The notes beneath the pieces are model-generated. The model was not told the DNA's origin, ran no database searches, and worked only from the letters and a program-made list of their open reading frames with translations. Made by a program: the position numbers and the translations under genes. 64,000 bases of DNA from Adiantum capillus-veneris (taxonomy: Eukaryota > Streptophyta > Polypodiopsida > Polypodiales > Pteridaceae), in the NCBI GenBank assembly GCA_014529385.2, contig CM043960.1:76531910-76595909 (forward strand). The letters are read 5' to 3'. This document shows positions 34,102-45,318 of the stretch, one piece after another; position 1 is the stretch's first letter, and the number at the start of each line of letters is the position of its first letter.

Positions 34102-36960
34102 TTTATTTTATTTCCACCTAAGGAGCTTCGTAAAGATTTAGCTCGAAAGCTAACCAAAGAGTGTGAACCATATTGCCTAATGGCTGGAACTCTCTACAAG
34201 AGAGGTAAGGATGACATACTGAGACGTTGGAGAGGGGGAATGGGGAACACACCCGACACACATGCAACTGCCTCTATATAGCTCAAGGTATTCACAGCAC
34301 CCCTGTCCTCTCGAAAACACCTTCAAAAAAGACGATTCACACTAACAGGGCCTCGCCTGCGCTTCGCCCAACGCAAAAACACTCTGCACAATCCTCGGAA
34401 AGCAATCACAGCGATCTTGCCCGCTTCCAGCCATTCGACAACTCAACACCTCTCTCTCTTTCTCTCTCACACACACAGGGGGCCCGAGGGAGCGCACACG
34501 CTCACACACACCGGCACCACACACCCTGGAGACGAGCAAAGAAGAAAGGGGGGAAGGGGAAAGACAACTCCAAAATCGCCAGTGACAACTTCTCCTTCAA
34601 ACAAGAAACTATGTACAAACCCCATGAACCGTGCTCCAAGCTACACCATGGCCATCGCCACTTTATACAGAGGGGCACACACCTCCCTCGACAAAACCGA
34701 AACCCATCGGCACACGCCTCAACGGGGAAATTCACCACCCGCTTCGCATCGGCAAAATCTTCTCTTCTTGGCAGCCCTCGCTGGCCCCTTCTCTTGCAAA
34801 TCCTTCGCTCTTTCGAGCCGCCTCACAGACCATGTGTGTGGGCTTCGACTCCTTGAGCGCACAAAGCCTATTTCTTTTTTTTCCTTCCTCAATTCTCCTT
34901 TCTCACCCCCAAGCCCTCACGCTTCCGGGCCGCTTCCACGACAAACCACGTGCCGGCCTCGACCATTGAGCGCACGAAGCTTCTCCTCCTTCCCAAGCCT
35001 AAGGAGCCCAAGAGCAAAACCCTCCTCCTGGCCTCGAAAAAAATGTCGCCCCTTTCTTTTCTTCACTCTCCCCCCCTTTTTTTTTTCTCAATGCAAAGTA
35101 ACTCTTTTTAGCAATGGCGCCAGGCGCCACTCCCTCTTTGAGTGCCTTTTCCAACTAAGCCTTGAACTTTTTTTTTTCTTCAAACTCACTTGAGTCCAGC
35201 CACCCTTTTCTTTTACTTTACAATTCACAACCAAAGGCTTTTTAGCCCTCATTTCCCATGCAATGGGTGCTCCATGAGTTCTCGTTCACTGAACCCCCTT
35301 CTCCCCCAGTCACACCAAGGCCAGCTCCAAACCTCAAAAACTTTGCCTCCTTCGATCAATTCAAACCCTAGAACATCAAGTCGCAAAAGTGTGGGAAAAA
35401 AACTGATCCGCCTCCGTTACGATTGTTCGCCAAGTTAAATTGGGCGTACCATGATGCGTTCGCCTTCGATCGACGAGCCATAAGTCGGCTGACTCCCCAT
35501 GTCGTATGCTACTTTCCAAAACCTTGGCGAGTTCAAAAGGATCCTTGCCAGCACGCTTATCAGTGCGTCCCGGTGAGCACATATTCGACCCCTGGCAAAT
35601 ATTCCACAGGTCATAACTTGCTCGTCTAAGCTCCGAATGGCAATCCGAAAAGATCGGCATGGTCCACAGCTCGAGCTTTACACGCGTATACACTCGTCCC
35701 GGTTTTTGCCACCTATTTGTACCTGCCTTGTCCGTCGGGGATCTGCGAAGCCTTCTAACTTCAGACAATCATAACTTTCACACCCGGACTTCGTTTGAGG
35801 AGCCGTCTGGACCAACTTGCAAAGCATCTCGAAGACCATATTCTAGAGCATCAAATCAGCATCTCGGGCACCTTTACCTATCACCCCAATTGGACCAGTC
35901 TGGGGCCTTTTTGGCCTAAAAAATTGCATCGCGTATATATCTGCGCTGCCACTTTCCTGCCCAGGGTCTTCATACCTGCTTTAGCCCTCTACCATGCACC
36001 TATCAGCATACATGGCGCTGCACTGCACACTTCCTAGCACGGACCACCTTTGGCCGCACCAACGTTGTGCTCGTGAAGATGACTACTTGTACATTTTGCA
36101 AAAAGCACATATGGGCATAGCTGGCGGTAATTTTTCAGGAGAATTGACTCTTAGGAAGGTGTTGCAATCAGGCCATTGGTGGCCCAATTTGTTTAAGCAT
36201 GCGTCACTTTTTGTGAAAGGGTGTGACAAATTCCAATGGTACAAGAAACTATAGTAGAGGATAAGATGCCCCTGCATCATCAAAAAGTAGCTCAACCATT
36301 TGAAAAGTGGCGCTTAGACTTTGTAGGTCCAATTAGTCTAACTGCACGTAACACGCAATCACAATACATTATAGTGGCCACATTTTATGTAACCAAATGA
36401 ACAGAAGCTAGGGCTACACACAAGGGTGATGCAAAGGCAATAGGTAAGTTCCTCTTTGAGAACATTATTATATGGTTTGGGTGCCCATTTGAGCTTGTAA
36501 GTGACAATGGCTCTCATTTCATAAATGACGTGATCAAAGAGCTCACAATGAACTTCATGATATCCCACCACGAGTCTACACCTTATTACCCCCAAGTGAA
36601 TGGCCTAAAGCTTACGTTATCTTTATGGGCCTATCGAACTCTGTATAAAGTAGCCATCAATTGTACACCATTTAAAATGGTATATGGCCAAGAAACAATG
36701 ATGCCCCACGAATTTGTCATCCCTAGTCTTTGTGTGGCTAGTCAAGAAGACTGGGACGGTAATCCTTTGGTTGAGTGATTGTATATTCTTGAGCATCTAA
36801 AGGAAGAAAGGCAATTCGCTGTGTACAATGCCCTAATGAAGAAAGATAGAAGGGAAAAATGGTTTGAATGCCATTAAAATACAAAGATATAAAAGTGGGA
36901 GACAAAGTTTTTATGTATGGTGTATGTGATGGGAATGGGATTGTGATAGCTAGGGTGGAT
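34102..36960 (+). pseudogene. gypsy integrase remnant D, split by an insertion
   Basis: Part 1 (34102-34227): ELRKDLARKLTKECEPYCLM, then AGTLYKRGKDDILRR. Part 2 (36062 onwards): CAREDDYLYIL, the H2C2 module (KAHMGIAGGNFSGELTLRKV, HWWPNLFKHA), core segments DFVGPI and SDNGSHF, and SLWAYRTLYKVAINCTPFKM. The two parts are continuous in meaning and separated by the 1.83-kb insertion 34228-36061. The segment with the catalytic Glu is deleted (YYPQVNG runs straight into LKLTLSLWAY). Whether D was ever part of element A is unclear. Confidence 0.8.
34228..36061. mobile_element. 1.83-kb solo-LTR-like insertion
   Basis: Begins TGGAGAGGGGGAATGG and ends GGCCGCACCA, so has TG and CA ends. It is flanked by GACGT on the left and AACGT on the right, sharing ACGT as a possible target duplication. 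It splits the integrase frame of D precisely. A TATA-like CTATATAG lies at about 34274-34281, close to the left end. No protein domain is visible; the open frames within it are not supported. A solo LTR is the simplest reading, orientation unknown. Confidence 0.6.
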
Positions 36961-37790
36961 GAAAGAGAAACATCGTGCACACAAGAGAGTGTGTGTGGCT
37001 AGATTATCACTCAAGCAAATTAGGTTTCAAGATCAATTAACTTGGACGCATAAACACAATCTTGAGTATTTGCTAAACCATCACAGGCTCACCATAAACA
37101 AGGAAGATGTAATGCAAAATAGAGCTGTTTTTATTTATTCATGAAATGAGCTTTAAGTAGCTCTACAGCCGTGCACCACAACATGTGGGATAATTCCACT
37201 CTTCTCTCCTTGACTCACACTTTAGGACAAAGCTCACACTTTACAATCCTCCCCTTGAGGTTTGGATCCCATATAAAAACACTTATTGTTTTTTATAAAT
37301 ATGGAATATTGTAACTCTTATTTTTCGAGTAAACCTTGTAATAGTTGAGTCATGGCTACAAGATTCCAGATTGTATCAACCTGTCATTACTCTTTAGTTA
37401 GAGCTCCCAAATTATTAGTTTGGCCCACTAAAAACCTTGGCTAAGGTATAATAGCCAATTTTTGTAAGTTATTTGTAAGTTTTGGATAATGAAATACACA
37501 GCGTGAGCTAACGGTGCTCACTTCTCTCCTTCTCGTGCTTCCTACTCCCTCTCAGGTTGTCACATTGCTGTCTTGTTTGTTGCATTGCAACCGCAGGTAA
37601 GATCTCTACGCATTGATGTAAACACATCACAGTATTTCGTATCTTTTGGGGTCGCCGACCCGCGGCCTAATTTCATCATAAGTAGGAATTTACACTTCAA
37701 AATAAAAAACTAAGCATAAGTGGGGTATTGGGGCATCATTGCTAAGCATTTAGGTGCATTTTGGGTCAAAATGACTAGGTCAAAAATCCA
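36961..37790. other. unassigned, may include the start of the element B LTR
   Basis: Follows integrase D. Contains an LTR-like stretch: TATA-like CATATAAAAACAC at about 37271-37283 and pyrimidine-rich TCTCTCCTTCTCG at about 37523. No open frame of note. The start of the B LTR could not be located. Confidence 0.35.
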
Positions 37791-38144
37791 CTACTGTTAA
37801 TAATCACGATTTTGGCACTTAACCTAAATTGGGGTTTGAAACCACAAGTATGTGTGCTTAGGTCTTATAAACATGTCCTAGAAGTTTCATTACGTTTGGA
37901 TGTCATTTAATGCTGTAACGGATGTGATTTGTTTGTCGATGGAGCGATTGGCTTTTGGTGATTTCAATCACTTGAGTGTAGCTTGAGTTAGATGCGAGCT
38001 GTTAGTTGTTTTCCAAGAGATTGACAACCTCTTGTAGCCTTTATGCACTAGTCGAGTCAGCTTCGTCCCATGGATTGACAATTTAATCGTGGTTCTCGCT
38101 AAATCTGTAGTAAGATAGGAGTGAGATTAGACACCTGTCCCACA
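37791..38144 (+). mobile_element. 3' part of the 5' LTR of gypsy element B
   Basis: Ends GTCCCACA at 38144 just before a primer site, and is related over its last 155 bp to the LTR end of element A. A B-type palindromic site (GTTAATAATCACGATTTT) is at 37796, about 340 bp before the end, matching the placement in A. Confidence 0.6.
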
Positions 38145-38146
38145 TT

Positions 38147-38164
38147 TGGCACCATTGCCAAGGT
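38147..38164 (+). other. primer binding site of element B (degenerate tRNA-Asp-like)
   Basis: TGGCACCATTGCCAAGGT keeps most positions of TGGCGCCGTTGCCGGGGA; the changes are mainly G to A. Confidence 0.65.
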
Positions 38165-38431
38165 TCGAAGAGACCTAAACTAGGAAAAAACACGAGCGTC
38201 TTTTGAAGTTATCCTTTAACTTCCTCTAAGAGCTCCTAGAGTAAACACTTTTATAAAAAAAAACGCATAGCTTAAGATTGTCGTCTTCTGCTGTGTAGAG
38301 GTAGCTTGGAAGTAATCATACTTGTTGAGTGCCTTTAGGAATTTAGGATTGTAGAATTAGATTATGATTTTGAGAATGATTGATAGATGGGACATGTCTT
38401 AAGGTCAATGCTCAGGAAAAAGTTGCCAGTT

Positions 38432-38746
38432 GTACATAATCACGATTATTTACATTTGCCTCATTTTTCAACTTTTTTGACTAAGTTAGCATATCACTAG
38501 TTTTACCATGTTGTAATAAGCCCACAAACCAAATTTGGTAAGATTTGGATCATTGGATTAAAAATTGTGACCAAATTTACAAAGTCAATCTGCGGACAAA
38601 AAACTGATGACCATTTGACAAAAAATAGTCCAAACTTGATGAAACTTGGCTAGAGACCTTAAGTTGACGTGCTTAACAGATCTGTGTCAAGATTGGGGCA
38701 AAAAGTTACAAAAAAATAGCAAGAGTAAATAATGGCAATTATGTAC
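38432..38746 (+). repeat. two B-type palindromes in the element B leader
   Basis: GTACATAATCACGATTATTT... at 38432-38453 and GTAAATAATGGCAATTATGT... at 38725-38746, centres 293 bp apart. Consensus half-site GTAAATAATC. With the LTR copy at 37796 and three copies at 54536-55131 they form one motif family, different from the ATCTTAGG motif of element A. Confidence 0.8.
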
Positions 38747-38908
38747 ATCTGCTTAAAAAATTGACAATCTTGCATATTTGGGCATATCACAAGGTCAAGC
38801 ATATCAAGTACACCACACAAATCAATTTTGGTGAAATTTGGATCACGAAGAAATTAACAACAAGTCAATTCAAAGGTAAGTACTCTATCCAGGGCTTCAG
38901 AAGTCTTT

Positions 38909-39780
38909 ATGAACCTTAGATCTGGTCGTGTACTAAGAAATCATGGCATACTTGGAGAAACCTCCAGTAGAGTATCCACTGAACAAAGCGTGAATTAAGG
39001 CAATTCCTTGCACACTATTCTTGAAGAAGTCTCAGACACTTTTTCAGATTCAACATCTGAAATGTCTTCCTATTCTCGACTCACTTGGAAATCGGAATGA
39101 CAATGCGCTATAAGCATATACTCTCTTTTTATAAGACTAATCGCCATGGAGCTCAGGTTTACTTGGATCCTAACGAGGAGTATGCTATTCGCATTGATGA
39201 CCATGGTATTGAGTTTAAAGAGGAGACCAGGGCAAACAAACAAGGAAAAATGTACAAGGATTAAAACGGAACTCAGTATTTACAAGTCGAAGACCCTGAC
39301 GTGATAGACAAATGGGGTTTAGAAGTAAACACCATAATTCCAGATCTGGCCGCAAAAGAAGGACCACCAATTTTAGAATTTGAGGGATAAGATCAAGTTG
39401 ATTTGAAGCCTTTGAAACAGCTTAGTACTGATAATCCTAGGATCGGAGTCTATTGTTGGAAGCATAGAAACGACAAAGATCTTCTGTGGACTTTGCATGC
39501 CAAACTGACGGCCATGAAGATCATCTATATCTTCAAGATCAAAGATAAGGGATCAACAGATCTACCAACCTACCTGTTTAGGGATTGTTATGACAACAAC
39601 TTTGTTATGATGACTCCTGAGGAGGTAGAACAAATCAAATACCAAGGGTATTCCATTAGGGATTGGATATTGGGACAAGGACCAAAAACTATTCCAAGAG
39701 ATGAACACCATGAGAGATATTCTGAGAGTAATGTTAAGAAACCAGAAACCACCTCATTATGAAGAAAACCGGGTGACACT
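38909..39780 (+). pseudogene. element B gag N-terminal region (broken, interrupted)
   Basis: Starts MNLRSGRVLRNHGILGE at 38909. The later frame 39403-39762 reads IGVYCWKHRNDKDLLWTLHA, KIIYIFKIKDKGSTDLPTYL, FRDCYDNNFVMMTPEEVEQI and is homologous to element A. Copia-1 is inserted at 39781. Stops and shifts occur before 39403. Confidence 0.75.
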
Positions 39781-39972
39781 TGTTGGGGTATAAAGCCCAA
39801 TGTGGTCGCCCAGGTAAGTGGGCGGGCCGCCAGGTATGTACACATATTCTTTTGTAAAAACCTAATAAGAACTCACTATGCTCTACACATTACAATAGAG
39901 CGAGTTCACCATATCGTCGTGCTCTTCTTATCGCACTCTCTCTCGCGTCACACTTCCGCTCGTACTCCTTCA
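39781..39972 (+). mobile_element. 5' LTR of copia-1
   Basis: Begins TGTTGGGGTATAAAGCCC and ends CTCCTTCA. It differs from the 3' LTR by A/G in the TTACAATAGAG word and A/C in CTTCTTATCGC. No other difference was found over 192 bp. Confidence 0.95.
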
Positions 39973-39974
39973 AC

Positions 39975-39986
39975 TGGTATTAGAGC
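39975..39986 (+). other. primer binding site of copia-1 (tRNA-Met-like)
   Basis: TGGTATTAGAGC starts two bases after the LTR; one base from the common copia primer site. Confidence 0.9.
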
Positions 39987-41051
39987 TCAGATCGAGGCTC
40001 GGGGCAGCATTTGCAGGTAGCTAGCGTTACCTGCTCCGATTGGAGTGAGATTTGACAGGCGAAGACACGGCCCCAAATCTTGTGGGAGAACTCGAAGGGG
40101 TTGGTGTTCTCAGAATTTCATTCTGAGGTCATCTCGGCCACCGTTCGGCTTCGACAAAGTTCTGCGCAGGCCATTTTCGACTACGTGGTCTCAACGAGTG
40201 CAGATCCGACTCTGCAAATTTGGGGTTTCGGCCTACGACTGCAGGTGCTGAGGATATCGGCACTCCCAGAGTGTTGATTTGTGGCTGTCTACACATCGAA
40301 GGATGGCTCACAGTTCTTGGAGGTGTGTCACATACGACACGGGCGCATCTACACACAGACTGTAGTAGGCGACATCCACTAGTTCATCAGGTAGCTTGTG
40401 TTTGCTGCTTGATATTCCAGATTTCATCCTGACATTTCAGGTCCTTCCACATGGGATGTATTGTCAGAGATGATGTATGTCTGTTGAGGGTTTGCTGGCT
40501 GTGAGTCACGCAGCAAACAACCGCCGCAACGGTTACAGCATATAGTGGGAAATTTGTGGATGTATGATTTTGTGGGAAGTCTATGTATTGTCAGATTTAC
40601 TGCAGCCTTTGTTGAGGGACGAGTGAGGTTTTATTGAGCTGGAGGATTCTCGAATGTTGAGATCCTTTTGGTGATACAGGTCTTGGAGCGATCCCTCGAG
40701 CACCCTTAGATAGGCAGTTAGGATGTATTGACTGTGAGTTAGACAGTTTGGATTGCATCTTTGCTTTACTACCGTTGAGGCATTGTCGCAGTCTATGCTT
40801 ACAGGACAGTGAGAGACAGTACAGGTTTACCCACAGCTTACAGTGTCAGAGAGACAATGGTTTTTGAGCTGTTTTTTGGTCTGTTTTTTAGTACACTAGA
40901 GCCATTTTACAAAGGAGACTCTGCCGAAATTTCTGCAGAATCTGAAGCTTTCTTGGTTCATTTGACAGGTTGATATTGGTTCAGAGGTCAGTTTACAGGG
41001 GAAACTTTGCTGAATTTTTCCCAGGAAAGTAAACTACTGTGAAGCGTAGCT
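39987..41051 (+). other. untranslated leader of copia-1
   Basis: A leader of just over 1 kb between primer site and gag ATG, with no supported frame. Part is shared with the leader of copia-2 (GATCCTTTTGGTGATACAGG). Confidence 0.75.
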
Positions 41052-44000
41052 ATGGCTGGATCACAGGACACTGCTCTTTACAATATCAAGAAGCTGGATG
41101 GAACCAATTTCCCATTGTGGAAGAAGAAGATTTGGCACGTGTTGGTACAAAAGAAGCAGATAAAACCTATAAAGCTCAAGGGGATAAAACCACAAGATAT
41201 TGACGAAGATGAATGGAGCGAAATGGATGAATTGGCACTTTCTACCATTATGCTGACTTTGGCAGAAAGCGTTTACTTCAATGTAGCAAACGAGATGTCG
41301 GCTTATGAAGCATGGACAAAGCTGAGTGATCTTTATGAGAAGCAGACTGCAGGTTCACAGGTATACTGGCTTAAGAAGCTTGTTGACTTGAAGATGAAAG
41401 AAGGGACACCTATGTCCAATCATCTGAATGAATTCAACACCATCTACAGTCAGTTGTCAGCTCAAGGTGTCAAGTTTGATGAACCTGTTAGAGCTATGTT
41501 CCTGTTGATCACATTGCCAGAAAGTTGGGACACTTTTCGCACAGCTTTGAGTAATTCTGCACCTCCAGATCGTTTGAACATAGCAGGTGTAGAAGGAAGT
41601 CTGCTTACTGAAGAAACCAATAGAAAGACAATGGACAAAGGCAAAGGAACAGCCTTAGTTGTCAGGGGAAGGACCAAAGAAAAGTACAAAGGTGGAAAGA
41701 GGAATCAGTCTCGTAGCAAGTCCCTCAGTGCTAAAGGCAAGAGTGACATAGAATGCTACCATTGTGGCAAGAAGGGTCACATGAAAAGAGATTGCAGAGA
41801 ATGGAAAGCAGAAAAAGGCAAAGAGAAAGCTGAAGACCATGGTGAGAAGAACAAGTCCTCAGTGAAGATTCAAGAAATAAATGTGACAATCACTGTTGCA
41901 GAGGATGACAGTCTAGTGTCAAGAGACATCTACTTCTTGAAGAATACAATGGACTCAGCTCTTCTTACAGCATTTGATGGAAATGCGCTGAGTGATTGGA
42001 TTATAGACTCAGGGGCATCACTTCATGTGTCTCCAAACAAGGAGTGGTTTACCTCTTATGTGACCACTAAAGATCATGTTCGGCTAGGCAATGGGCAGAC
42101 ATGTGAGATCTTAGGTATTGGAGATGTTCAATTGAAGTTTCAGAATGGCTCTTCTTTCACGGTGAAGAATGTGAGACATGTTCCCGCAATTACAAAGAGC
42201 TTGATCAGCACAGGTTTACTTGATGATGCTGGCTACGTCACCACTTTTGGACAAAACATGTGGAAGATATCCAAGGGTTCTATGACAGTAGCACATGGAG
42301 TAAAGTCTGGAGGACTTTACATGATTTATGTATCAAATGTCTCTAAAAATGTAATCAATGTAACCGAGCAGCCGAACGTTTCTTTGTGGCATAGCCGGTT
42401 AGGACATATGTCCAAGAAGGGAATGGAAATCTTGTCTCGTTCTGGTTATTTTCCTGGCTTTTCATTTAATGATTTTGAATTCTGTGAACATTGTCTGTAT
42501 GGTAAGCAAACACAGCAACCACATAAGCATAGAAGCAGTAGAAGAGATACACAGTTGGCACTTGTTCATAGTGATTTGTGTGGACCTATGCCTAACCTAT
42601 CTCTAGGGGGAGCTTCTTACTTTATGACATTTATAGATGATTACTCGAGGAAAGTATGGGTTTACTTTCTCAAGCACAAGGATGAAGCGTTTAGTGTTTT
42701 CAAAACGTTTGTGACACTTGTGGAGAATCAGAGTGGCAAGAAGCTTAAATGCTTACGCATTGACAATGGTGGAGAGTATGTTTCAAAGGCCTTTCAGGAC
42801 TTTTGTGAGTCAAAAGGTATAAAACGTGAACTTACTGATCCTTACAATCCTCCTCAAAATGGTGTTGCTAAGAGGATGAATAGGACCATACAAGAGAAGG
42901 TCAGAAGTATGTTGTCTAATGCACAGCTGCCAAATGGGTTTTGGGCTGAAGCTGTATCAACAGCTGTTCATCTTGTAAATAGATCTCCTAGCAAGGTTTT
43001 TCAGAAGGATTCAGTGCCAGAGATGGTATGGTCAGGCAAAATGCCCTCATACAAGCATCTCAAAGTCTTTGGCTGTGAGGCATATACTCACGTTCCAAAG
43101 GAATTTAGGAACAAACTTGAGCCAAAGAGTAGAAAGTGCATCTTTCTAGGCTATGGTAATTCTGGTGAGATGGGGTATAGACTTTGGGATCCTAAATCCA
43201 GAAAGGTTATCCGCAGCAATGATGTTCACTTTAATGAATCCAAATATCATTCTAAACCAGAGAGGGTTGAGGAGATTAGAAGAGTTGTCTTCCAAGAAGA
43301 TGGACCTGCACGTGCAAGACAAAATGTCAAGGCTCAAGAGGAGCAAGGACATGATAGATTGGAACCACAGGTTGTGGCTAAACCTGAGCCACGTATTGTG
43401 CATAGATCTGGACATATCACGTGACCTCCTGATAGGTTTGTTCCATCTATGAACTATGTCATGTTGACTGATTGCAATGAGCCTTCATGTTACAAGGAAG
43501 CAGTGCAAATGAAGGACTCCGGGAATTGGCAATCGGCCATGCAGTCAGAGATGATAGCTCTGCATAAAAACCAGACATGGAAGCGAGTTAAATTACCACA
43601 GGGCAAAAAGGCTCCACCTTGTAAATGGGTTTACAGGTATAAGATCACCGCTCATGATGGTCAGCCAAAGTACAAAGCAAGGCTTGTTGCCAAGGGCTTT
43701 AAGCAAGAACAAGGCATTGACTTTGATGAAGTGTTCTCTCCGGTGGTCAAGATGACTACATTGAGATTCTTTCTTGCATTGGTTGCCATATTAGATTTGG
43801 TGTTGCACCAAATGGATGTCAAGATAGCGTTCTTGCATGGTGATTTAGATGTGGAAATTTACATGCAGCAGCCAGAAGGGTTTGTTGAGAAAGGCAAGGA
43901 AGATTTCGTATGCCAGTTGTTAAAGAGTCTTTATGGCTTAAAACAATCACCGAGGGCATGGTACCATAAGTTCCACAAGTTTATGCTTTCTCAAGGCTAC

Positions 44001-45032
44001 AAACGTAGTGAGTTCAATCACTGTCTATATACAAAGAAGGCTAAGGATGGCAGTTGGCTGATCCTTATTTTGTATGTAGATGACATGTTTATTGCTGGCA
44101 AGCACTTGGAAGAAATTTCAGCTTTGAAGTCAAAGATGGCAAAATCGTTTGACATGAAAGACATGGGTGAGGCAAGTCATATACTTGGTATGCGCATTGA
44201 GAGAGACAGATCAAAGAAGTTGATTTGGTTATCTCAAACAAAGTATATTGACAAGGTTTTGCAACGTTTCAATATGGAGAAGGGAAAGGCATTGAGTGTT
44301 CCATTGCCACCATATGTGAAACTTAGCAAACAAGATTGTCCTGTGTTTGAGGAAGAACATGCTGAAATGGATAAGATTCCATATGCGTCTGCAGTGGGTA
44401 GTTTAATGTATGCAATGATTACTACTCGCCCAGACATTGCATTTGCAGTGGGAGTAGTAAGTCAATACATGTCAAACCCAGGCAAGAAACATTGGGAGGC
44501 AGTGAAAGGAATATTGAGATACCTGAAAGCTACAAAGAGTATGCGTATATGCTATGGGAGTCAGGAGCTAAGTGTAAAGGGTTTTACAGACTTAGATTAT
44601 GCAGGTGACTTAGACAACCGCAGGTCTACGTCAGGGTATGTCTTTACATTGGCTGGTGGAGCAGTATCATGGCGTTCTAGATTACAAGATTGTGTTACTC
44701 AGTCTACTACAGAGGCTGAATATGTTGCAGCATCAGAGGCATGCAAAGAATCAATTTGGCTTAATCGACTAGTAACAGATTTGGGAATCAAAGAAGAGAT
44801 GCCTGTGTTATATTGTGATAGTCAAAGTGCTATACAATTGGCTCGCAATCCAGTTTATCACTCAAAGACAAAGCATGTGGATGTGAAGTATCATTTCATC
44901 AGGGAAATGCTCGAGGATAAGCAACTTCAGCTTGTCAAAGTTCACACCACAAAAAATCTTGCTGATCTACTTACAAAAGGACTTCCCTCAGAGAGCTTTG
45001 CGCATTTTCGCAAGCAGTTAGGTGTAGGGTAG
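41052..45032 (+). pseudogene. copia-1 gag-pol polyprotein with one in-frame stop
   Basis: One frame of 1326 codons plus stop, broken only by TGA at 43422-43424 (codon 791). Domains in order: gag (from MAGSQDTALYNIKKLDG), CCHC knuckle CYHCGKKGHMKRDC (about 235-248), protease WIIDSGASLH (about 320), integrase with its zinc site (WHSRLGH, CEHCLYGK), first Asp in HSDLCGP (about 508), second Asp in RIDNGGEY (571), RT with LYVDDMFIAG (about 1009), RNase H with STTEAEYVA and YCDSQSAIQLA. The third catalytic integrase residue, expected 35 residues after Asp571, is Lys607 (AAG at 42870-42872) in NGVAKRMN; copia-2 has Glu there. The TGA lies in the integrase-RT hinge just before PPDRFVPS. Both lesions would abolish autonomous movement unless the stop is read through. 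Confidence 0.95.
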
Positions 45033-45109
45033 TACATCACTTCTCTACATCTCTTGTATATTAGCTTGTATAGTAGCTTCTCTCACACTTAAAGTACCAC
45101 ATTAGACTT

Positions 45110-45121
45110 TAAGTGGGAGGT
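45110..45121 (+). other. polypurine tract of copia-1
   Basis: TAAGTGGGAGGT directly precedes the 3' LTR, the usual plus-strand primer position. Confidence 0.85.
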
Positions 45122-45313
45122 TGTTGGGGTATAAAGCCCAATGTGGTCGCCCAGGTAAGTGGGCGGGCCGCCAGGTATGTACACATATTCTTTTGTAAAA
45201 ACCTAATAAGAACTCACTATGCTCTACACATTACAGTAGAGCGAGTTCACCATATCGTCGTGCTCTTCTTCTCGCACTCTCTCTCGCGTCACACTTCCGC
45301 TCGTACTCCTTCA
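45122..45313 (+). mobile_element. 3' LTR of copia-1
   Basis: 192 bp, same length as the 5' LTR and differing at two positions; followed by ACACT. Confidence 0.95.
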
Positions 45314-45318
45314 ACACT

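Larger units (their letters stand above)
39781..45313 (+). mobile_element. nearly complete copia element (copia-1)
   Basis: A 5533-bp Ty1/copia element with two 192-bp LTRs (39781-39972, 45122-45313), TG...CA ends, primer site, one gag-pol frame and a polypurine tract. A 5-bp target duplication ACACT flanks it (39776-39780, 45314-45318). Order is gag, zinc knuckle, protease, integrase, RT, RNase H. The LTRs differ at two positions, so the insertion is recent compared with its neighbours. It lies in gag of element B. Confidence 0.97.

Noticed and set aside
34227-35193. Two long overlapping open frames (209 and 258 codons)
   Set aside because: Pro/Ser/Thr-rich without any recognisable domain, in different frames, and inside the solo-LTR-like insertion.
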